A stretch of DNA of 64,000 nt from Fulvia fulva. Its lineage: Eukaryota; Ascomycota; Dothideomycetes; Mycosphaerellales; Mycosphaerellaceae. The notes below the pieces were generated by a model, which was not told where the DNA came from, ran no database searches, and worked only from the letters and a program-made list of their open reading frames with translations. Every line of letters starts with the position of its first letter. The first letter of the stretch is position 1. The stretch lies in contig NC_063018.1 in the NCBI RefSeq assembly GCF_020509005.1, positions 868,001-932,000 on the forward strand, in the 5' to 3' direction. Shown in pieces: positions 56,087 through 64,000 of the stretch. The position numbers were made by a program, and so were the translations under genes.

Positions 56087-59000
56087 TCCTTATTGACGCG
56101 GTAAAGACTAAGAATAACGTTTACCGAAAGTAAAGAGAGGAAAGAAGTTAAGGACTAATATAGTATAGCTAGACCTATACGACGAGACGGGTAAGGACTA
56201 CGCTTATAAACCGTTCGTTACGAATATAAATATCGGCTTAAAGAAACTCTCTTCTTCTAATCTCACTCTTATAGACACTAGCGTACTAGACGAGTCTTTT
56301 ATAGACTATAAACTCGCGACCTCTCTTAACCTCGAACCCTAGGAACTAAAGTACCCTCGTACCCTTAAACTCTTTAACGGTACGGAGACTACTACTAGTA
56401 AGATTACTTATATTATATATACGTTAATTACTCTCGGAGGCAAGCGTATATCGATTACTAGCTTCCTTACGTCCCTACCGTATTAGAAGTTTATCCTCGG
56501 CCTCCCCTAGTTTAGACGATACTAACCTATTATCGACTAGACTTCCCTTACTATTAGCTTCCCTCTAGAAGCTCCTCCGGCACCTCCGCCTTCTCCGCCG
56601 CCTTAGCGCGGTCCTAAGTATACTAAGATCTTCTAGGTAAACGCCGCTACCTTTACTACTACTACTAAGTAGCCTAAAGCTTAAGTCTTCGCCGCCTCTC
56701 TCCGCGATATCGATATCGCCCTCGAGAAGCTCGATAAGAAGCGTATACCTACCGACCCTACTACGAAGGTCCCTCCTTAGGCATACTATATCCTCTACGT
56801 ATTCGATACTAAAGCCGTAGACGAGCTACCTCCTTATCGCCCTTACGACTATAAGATTAAGCTAGAAGAAGGTATAGAGACACCGTTCGGACCGCTATAT
56901 TCTATATCCCGAGAAGAGCTTATCGTCCTTAAGAGATACCTCGAAGAGAACCTAAAGAAGGGATTTATTCGAGCGAGCCGTTCTAGCGCTAGTAGTCCCG
57001 TTATATTCGTTAAGAAGCCCGGCGGTAGCCTACGCTTCTACGTAGACTACCGAGGCTTAAACGCTATTATAAAGAAGAACCGCTACCTAATACCGTTGAT
57101 TTAGGAGACGCTCGAACACCTCTCTAAGGCTAAGTACTTTACTAAGCTCGATATTATCGCTACGTTTAACAAGTTACGAATAGTAGAAGGACACGAGTAT
57201 CTTATAGCCTTCCGTACTCGCTACGGGCTATTCGAGTCGCTCGTTATACCCTTCGGCGTTTATAACGGGCCTAGTACCTTCTAGAACTTTATTAACGACA
57301 TCCTTTAGGAGTTCCTCGATTAGTTCTATACTACCTATATCGACGATATCCTAGTCTATAGCGAGACTAAGGAGGAGTATACTCGTCTAAGTAAGCTCCG
57401 ACTATAAGAACCTCGTCTACTTTATAAAGAGTAAGCTACTTAATCGTCGCTAGGCCCGCTAGAGCGAGTTCCTCTCCCGGTTTGACTTTATAATCTCGTA
57501 TACGCCCGGTAAGGCTAACTCGATAGCCGACGCCCTTACCCGCCGCCCTAGTGACTCTCTAGTTAATCGAAGAGGGGGCTAGTAAATCGTAGAGTAACAA
57601 GTTATTAAAGAGTATAACCTCTCTTCCGAGCTTCGAGAGTACCTATCGAACGGCTAGCCTACGCTCGCCGCTTCCTTTACTACTCTCGTACTCGCTCCTA
57701 CCTACCTTAACGAGAGTAATAATAAATCCGAGCCTAAAGAATACGCCTCGGACGCTAAGGACTTGAACGACGATAAAGAGGGCTTAGTAACGACCGACGG
57801 CTTATCCGAATTAGACTTTAAGGGGTTTAATAATAAGGAGCAACCTAAAGGCATTATAGTACGAGTACAAATAGCGTACGATACCGACCTAGACGCCTAA
57901 GAGTTAGTTTAGGCCCTTAAATCTAGCGCGAGGACATTCCCGGGTTTCTCGCTATCTAAGTACGAGCTCTAGGAAGGTATCGTCTACTTCCGTAAGAAGC
58001 TTTACGTACCGTAGCCCGAAGGCTCTAATATCCGAGCTAAGATTCTTCAAATCGTCTATAACTCCGCCTCTAGGGGTCACCTAGGCGTAGCTAAGACCTA
58101 TAAGCTCCTCGCTAGGTATTACTAGTAGCCGTATTCCTAGAAGGACGTCCGCCGCTACGTACTAAACTACGCTACTTACCGAAGAGCTAAAGCTAACCGC
58201 TACCGTCCCTACGGTCTCTTATACCCTCTCCCGGCTCCTAATCGTCCGTAGAAGTATATTACTATAGACTTTATTACCGATCTTCCTTACGGTAAGACCT
58301 TTAGCGGCGTAAAGGTAAAGGCCCTTCTAGTGATCGTGGACCGTTACTCTAAGGACCGGTATATAATCCCGTACTAGAGTATAACCGTAAAAGAGACTAC
58401 TCGCTTGTTCTACGAATTCGTCTAGCGCTTTCAAGGCCTCCCGGATAGCATCACCTCTAATAGAGGCTCCTAGTTTATCTCGTACTTCTAGAAGCGTCTA
58501 TATACTATCCTAGGTATTAAGTATAACCTCTCGACTAGTTTTTAGCTATAGACCGACGGCTAGACCGAATCTACGAACGCTATCCTCGAGTAGGTCCTTC
58601 GTTACTTCGTCGACTACTACTAGAAGGATTAGCCTTAGTATATCCCTACTATAGAGTTCGCTACTCGTAACTAGGACTCGGAGACTACTAGCTACTCTCC
58701 CTTCTATACTACGAGAGGTTACTACCCTCGTATAGGTATAGAACTAGAAGAGCCTCTCCCGCCTACCGAAGACGTAAACGAGTAAGTAGTAGACGAGTTC
58801 GCTACTATACTCTTATAGATCTATAAAGAAGTCTATAACGAGATAGTATACGTATAAGTAATCTACGAGGATCAAGCTAATCGTCGTCGCTAGCTAGCTC
58901 CCGACTACTAAGTAGGCGATATAGTCTACCTTAACTCTAAGAATATCAAGACGGACCGCCCCTCTAAGAAGCTAAGCTAGAAGAACCTAGGTCCTTTTAA

Positions 59001-59537
59001 GATTACCGAGCGTATTAGTTTATACGCCTACCGTCTAGCTCTTCCTGCGAACATAAAGATCTACGACGTCTTCTATCCCGTACGCCTTCGGCCGTCGGCT
59101 AAGGACCTATTCCCGAACTAAAACTAAGATATACTAGGTCCTCCCGATAAAGTAGAAGTCGACGAGCCGGTTAACCTACCTTCTAACGACTATACCGTCC
59201 GTAAGATCCGGGGAATCCGCGTAGAGCCTAACGACATTAAAGGGCTACCGCCGATTAAGTATAAAGTCGAATAGCAAGGTTACCCTAAGTAGGATACCTT
59301 ATAGGAACCTATCTAATATATTATCTTTAATCGTTAAGTAATCGAAGAATACTACGCCCGCGTAGACGGCCTAGAGGTTAATATTAGTAGGCTTTTCGAA
59401 TCTAAGCTCTTCGACGGGGCTTACTAATAGTATATCGACTATAACATTAGGCCTAGGCCTAGTACTAAAGCTAAACATCCTCGATATATAGAACTACTAC
59501 GGCTTTGTAGGAACTTAGCTTTGTTCGGGGGGGCTAC
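56070..59537 (+). pseudogene. Pol of element D with RT/RNase H deletion
   Basis: It aligns to B pol. Protease DT region near 56270, RT with YIDDILVYS at about 57335-57362, then a junction at about 57380 that jumps to RNase H sequence ([18 protein letters not shown], 57395). That removes the RT thumb/connection and the RNase H catalytic Asp region. Integrase (58030-58620) and chromodomain (about 59190-59350) remain in degraded form. TAGs are frequent. The copy is defective in two ways, deletion and RIP. Confidence 0.85.
59523..59537 (+). other. Polypurine tract of element D
   Basis: GTTCGGGGGGGCTAC directly before the 3' LTR, unchanged from A and B although the surrounding sequence is RIP-saturated; it contains no CA or TG to mutate. 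Confidence 0.8.
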
Positions 59538-60056
59538 TATTATAGTCTCCCTATAGAGTATATAGAAGGTAGGGACAGAAGAGCCTTAGAGTGCTTAGAA
59601 GTCGTTAAGAAGTAAAAGTCTAGCTTAGTATATAAGCGCTAAGAATTATATACCCCGTAATATTTACTACGGGACCTAGCCCTCTAAATTTACTACTCTA
59701 CTAAACCTTAATAGATTCACTTCGGCTCGTAACTATATAACTTACGGCACTCCCGCGAGCACCCGCGACTACGCTAGACCCTAGAAGAAGCACGTAGAAG
59801 ACTCGGAACGTAGGGTAGGTTAGAATAAGGTTTTGAGTAAAGCTACTAAGCGCGGCTTCGTACGGGTTAGCCCTATTAATACGGGGACACGTACTCGCGA
59901 GGGTCGCGTATAAGTATCTAGCCTTCCCTAGGCCTCTCTTACTTTCTTCGTCTTTCGTTTTATGTAGCAATTATACTATACCCTTTATATCTATACTTCG
60001 TACCTACATTCTCGCTTTCACTCTTATATCTTATAGGCTAGGCTCTCGCCCTAACA
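59538..60056 (+). repeat. 3' LTR of element D (long variant)
   Basis: 519 bp, nearly identical to 54361-54879. It differs at a few CA/TG to TA sites (for example TATGTAGC here, TATATAGC in the 5' copy). Confidence 0.92.
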
Positions 60057-61468
60057 CGCCGGCGTTTATAAAATCTAAAGAATCTGTCTCTACTACTATT
60101 TCCCTACCTAGTACATAATGTACGAGTATGCCGGCTTTACTAAATATAGCTTTCAAATTGTTAAAGGCTCGTTAGTAATCTAGTGACTATTAAATCCTTC
60201 TATTCTTATAATTGCTTAGTCCGTCCGACTTGGTTAGGTTTATAAGAGGAGTAGCTATACGCGAAAATGCTTCGATAAACCGCCTATAGAAGTTAGTAAA
60301 TCTAAGGAAGGCCTAAACATCCTTTAGGTTCTTAGGAGCTTCCTATGTCTAAATATATTCGAGTTTCTCGGGGTCTATCTCGATACCGTTAGGGGTTATA
60401 ATTAGCCTAAGATACTTCACCTTCTATTAGTAGAATTCGCTTTTGTCGATGTCTACTATAAGTCCTATATCGCGCAGCTTAGTAAGAACCTTCCGTACGT
60501 GTTTAATGTGCTCCTCTAAGGTATTACTAAAGATAAGTACGTTATCTAGGTAGGCCGACATAAAGTCGTCTAGGTGTTCTTATAAGACCTTGTTAATATA
60601 TAATTAGAATAATGCTAGTCCGTTATATAAGCCGAATAGTAACACTAGACACTTATAGATACCGTATCGTGTCGTAATCGCCGTTAACTACTCGTGCCCT
60701 TTAGCTATCCGTAACTTGTTAAAGGCTACTATAATGTCTAGCTTCGTAAAGTACTTCTTACCGTATATACGGTTAAGCGTCTCTTATATTAAGGGAATCG
60801 GATACCGGTTCTTAATAGTGATCGTGTTTAATCCTCTATAGTCGATATAAACACGTAGCCTACCTCTAGGCTTACGTACTACTAGTACTAGTATAGGAGA
60901 CTAGCTCGTCTTTTGCCCTACTTTCCGTACCTTCCCTTTAAATATTTACTTGTCTAGCTATTTCTTAACTACCTCGTTCTCTTTTTAGCTAGGCCGTAGG
61001 GCTTACGGTACGGTAGCTCTTATAGACTATTAGGCTTAATATAAATCTTATAATCTACGCCTAGTCGGTGAGGTAGGAGTCCTTTATAATCCTTAGCTAA
61101 GAAAGTATCCGTAATATCGTAGTATATCGGCGGTAACTTCTCCTTCGGGTTGTGATTAAACTACTTATTTAAGAATTGGTCTAGATTATTAGTAGCTATT
61201 ATACTTAGCTTAAGCTCTTAGCCGTCGCTCTTACGCCTAGTAGGTATAATATAGAAGTACTTAGCCCTAGGCCGGTACGCGTATATCCTCTACGCGCGTT
61301 AAGAAACGCCCTAGTAGTCCACTTCTTTATCGTCTTTATCTTCTAGGTTATATAATAAGACGTTCAGCTCTACCCCTCCTACTATAAAGCTCGCTACTTC
61401 TCTAGTAAAGGGCTCTAGTCCGTACCGTACTAGTGCCTACTTCTTCTTCTCCCGGTAGTTTAGGGATT

Positions 61469-61652
61469 TATTACGGGCAGCCCGCGACCCCCTACTATAG
61501 CTACGTCGGCCCGGCTGAACCGCGGACCTTCCGTATCGGGTTAGCGCGGCTTAGCTTTACTTTATAACTTCGCCGCGCCTCGCGCTCCTCTTTCGTAGCT
61601 TCGTAGAATAACAACTATCTCTCCCGGACCCTATAGTACGCGCGCCCTTATA
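61469..61652 (+). repeat. 5' LTR of element F
   Basis: 184 bp, TATTACGGG...CCCTTATA, reverse complement of the 3' LTR of E. Homology stops at 61652, which defines the end. It is followed by a plus-strand gag, so it belongs to a new element oriented opposite to E and inserted in E. Flank GGATT (61464-61468) would be half of its target duplication; the other half is outside the window. Confidence 0.82.
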
Positions 61653-64000
61653 GTTTGTTCTACTAGCCTACCTAGATTACGGATTAAGGTAAGGGACGCG
61701 TAATAACAGGAATAGACTTATAGAACTAAAGAATACGCGACTACGAGCGGGTAGTAGAATACGGTAAGGCGCTAAGTACGTAGATACCTAGAGAAGTTAA
61801 CGCCGCGAAGACCTTAGCGATAGCGATAGGTCGCGTTAACAACTATACTATAACGAGTCAGTAGGACTTATAGACCTAGGACGGTATACTACTACCGGTA
61901 AAGCCCTTAGGTAAGCGTACATCTCTTTTCCTAGATCTCTTATCTTTTCTATAGCCCTAGACTTAAGATAACGACCGGCGTATTACGATTGACACCGGCA
62001 TCGCTCTTTAGTAGGAGTTAGATATAGTATAGGAGAAGGTACTCGATAGGGAACAGAGAGGCGCTATTAACTTTATAGAACTCTACGAGCTAAAGGAGTA
62101 CTAGGAGAAGGGTAGCGACGATATACTACCTATTTACTACTCCCTCGAGGAAGCCGAACATATCGCCGCTAGCGATTTCTAGAACGTCGACGCGAACGAC
62201 CTCGCCGAGTTAGTCCGAGACTATCCTAAGACTTTATACGACTTTATCCTACGAGGATTTAATACCGCGTAGACCGCTACTAAGTAAGTCGACGTCTTAT
62301 AACGTATAAACGCCCTCTAGAACGACTAGTACCGTAACCTCTACGCCGAATACGACCGTATCTATTAGATACTTAGAACCGAGAAGTCCGCCTTATAGAA
62401 GATAGTATAGGATCTTAAGAACGTACTAGACCTAGCTAAGATAAAGGAGGTCTAGGACAAGTATAAGCAAGCTAATAATCTATATAAACAATTTCACGAT
62501 CTTAGCGAAAAGGAGAAGAAGAAGGCACAAGATACTAAGAGTATAAACTAGGCGTTATAGAAGGAGATTAATGACTTAAAGACTCGACTCTAAGCTATAG
62601 AGGACAACACTACTAATAGTAATAGGCGTCGAGGCCGTAGTCCGTTACGCTCGCGCTCTTACCCGCGAGAGACCTCCCTCGAGAAGCTTTAGCGTATATA
62701 TCGTAAAGCCGCTACCGGGGGCCGTAGGGGTAGTAGTAGAGATAACGATAATGATAACGGCCTAGGCCGTAGCGATAAGGACAAGGATCGAGGCCGCGAC
62801 AATTGCCGCCGTAACTAGCGCTAAGAGACGGTACGTACTAGAGGAGGACGTACTAATCGTATATAGACACTACTAGTAGACCTCGCTAAGCGTCTTATTA
62901 ATATCGACCGCACCTTAGAGCGTAGTATAGAGATCGGTAAGGGAGTACTAGATCTTAAGAAGTTCAAGAACGATACCGACCTATCTTTCGATAGTTAGTA
63001 TACGAGTATCCTACTAAAGCTTATAGTAGCGACCTTCCGTACTAAGTAGGATGCCCTCCGCTTCCTATATAGATAGACTAATAGTAAAGTCTAGACTACT
63101 ATTAAGCTACGCATCCCTATCCTAGGACATTAGTTATATAACAAGTTTAGTACTAGCGAGGAGCTACTAGACTAGATAACTCGATAGTACGGTACCCGGA
63201 ACGAAGCTATAAAGGCTATAGTCGATATTATAACCTATAAGTAGTAGTAGAAGGAATCCTCTGTTATATTCTTCGTACGTTACTCGAAGTTACGTACCTA
63301 GATAGACTAGGGGGATGACACCGAGCTAATGCTTTTCCGTAACCGCCTAAATCGTAAGTACTTCGTTAAGACATTCGGCGACCGAGAGGTTAACCGTTAC
63401 CTAAATAGTATATAGGATGTTATTAAGGAGTATACCGAGTTAGACGAGACCTTCTACGAGACCGAGTAGCTATACCCTTAGTAGGACAATAACCGCCCTC
63501 GTAGTAGCGGCGGAGGAGGTAACTAGAACCTAGGCCCTACTAGTAACGTAATAACTACTATAGCTACCGTAGCTAGCGCGACCGGCACGATCGTATAACG
63601 CCTACTATAGTACTTAGGTATTAAGAAGAAGGAAGACTTGCTAGTATACCTTTAGAATCTACTACCGCTTAACCGAAAGGGTCGCGAAGATCTAAAGAAG
63701 TAGGGTAAGTACTTCCGTTACCGTACCGGACTATATATTACTAGTAACCCCGAGTACGAGATATACGGCTACGACGGCGACTACCGCCTACCTCGACTAC
63801 GTAACGTAACTCCGAACTTAAGCGCCCTCGCTACCGAGTAGGGAAATGCCGGGGCCACTACCTAAGTATAGTAGATAGTAGTTAGAATAAGAATTAGAAA
63901 GAGTATAAGATCGAGAGGCATAGAATATAAGAGACGGACTATAGCGGAGAACTTAAGATATCGGCCTATATATTAGAACTATAGTTACCGGATATATACC
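61653..64000 (+). pseudogene. Gag of element F (Gypsy-like), RIP-mutated, runs off the window
   Basis: Plus-strand conceptual translation gives a long Gag-like protein with stops mainly TAG. An acidic N-terminal part comes first (RVVEYGKAL near 61745; DANDLAELVRDYPKTLYDF near 62190-62245). A long coiled coil follows (LQKIVQDLKNVLDLAKIKEV, 62395-62455), then an Arg/Asp-rich stretch (62620-62830). The retrotransposon Gag core is DLKKFKNDTDLSFDSQ (about 62950) to YFVKTFGDREVNRYL (about 63360). A decayed zinc knuckle starts YFRYRTGL near 63713. No protease is visible before the end of the window. Confidence 0.7.

Larger units (their letters stand above)
54361..60056 (+). mobile_element. Chromovirus D, same family as A and B, long LTRs, RIP-saturated, internal deletion
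   Basis: 5696 bp with two 519-bp LTRs. Ends are TATTA/TAATA or TAACA (transitions of TGTCA/TGACA). It is inserted in RNase H of element E; the target shows CGCC (54357-54360 and 60057-60060) duplicated, 4 bp, or 5 bp (ACGCC) if the last A of the LTR belongs to the target. Gag and pol align to B throughout, except that about 593 bp equivalent to B 14867-15472 is missing at about 57380. It has far more CA/TG loss than A or B. Confidence 0.92.
51529..61468 (-). mobile_element. Chromovirus E (Ty3/Gypsy), 3' part, RIP-saturated, split by element D
   Basis: A minus-strand Gypsy element with its 3' LTR at 51529-51712 and pol at about 51850-54360 plus 60057-61468. Element D interrupts RNase H. The upstream end is cut at 61468 by element F, so gag and the 5' LTR are not in the window. 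It differs in sequence from the A/B/D family. Confidence 0.82.
51850..61468 (-). pseudogene. Pol of chromovirus E (RT, RNase H, integrase, chromodomain)
   Basis: Minus-strand order: RT with [17 protein letters not shown] (about 60570-60520) and [14 protein letters not shown] (about 60305-60265); RNase H ETDSLDF at 60085-60060, continued after D by VLL.YNENGILCPIAFYTKK (54355-54300; one TAG); integrase in 52700-53650 (VYLSTKNIY near 52660). A C-terminal chromodomain follows: YEVEKILN (about 52370), then VKWARYQNEED-like (about 52270, one TAG) and ILKHVAAAIIDFYYN (about 52225-52180). Stops are mainly TAG. Confidence 0.8.

Overview
The window reads as a transposon-dominated block of a filamentous ascomycete (Pezizomycotina) genome. 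Most of it almost lacks CA and TG dinucleotides, is rich in TA, and has TAG where conserved Gln (CAG) or Trp (TGG) codons belong. CpG, CpC and CpT are kept. This is the footprint of repeat-induced point mutation (RIP, CpA to TpA). I see no host gene, tRNA, rRNA or CRISPR array. The element families (Ty3/Gypsy chromoviruses, a Ty1/Copia element, Tad1-like non-LTR retrotransposons) fit a fungus; I cannot name the species.

Layout, left to right. 1-400: CA/TG-containing unassigned DNA. About 720-3530: ruined Gypsy pol (+). 3551-11339: 5'-truncated LINE (family alpha, -), split by a 520-bp solo LTR (4006-4525) and by chromovirus A (4786-10922, -). 11340-36219: one very old Copia element on the minus strand, recovered in pieces in the order RNase H, RT, linker, integrase, Gag. 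It is split by chromovirus B (11932-18068, +), a LINE alpha copy (19277-24234, +), a Gag-only LTR element C (24647-31570, -) that itself carries a young LINE beta copy (25515-29886, +), and a LINE beta fragment (34034-35585, -). 36236-40982: full-length LINE alpha copy (-). 40983-46090: Gypsy gag remnant (-) split by LINE beta copy 5 (41789-45387, -). 46090-51528: third LINE family gamma (-). 51529-61468: chromovirus E (-) split by chromovirus D (54361-60056, +). 61469-64000: LTR and gag of element F (+), which runs off the window.

Two layers of age are visible. Old copies are saturated with RIP-type changes. A, B and the LINE beta copy at 25515-29886 inserted later and keep CA/TG. That LINE carries an unbroken 1117-codon ORF2 and is the only gene here that looks functional. 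A and B have the same length (6137 bp), form an inverted pair 1009 bp apart, and sit in different target duplications. Yet they share seven in-frame TAG codons in pol and at least one in gag, so a RIP-damaged parent seems to have been copied.

The most interesting mechanistic signal is in the A/B/D family. Nine bases just after the 5' LTR are exactly complementary to nine bases in the LTR, 41 bp after the start of the TATA box, and the pairing covaries between A/B and D. This suggests Tf1-like self-primed reverse transcription.
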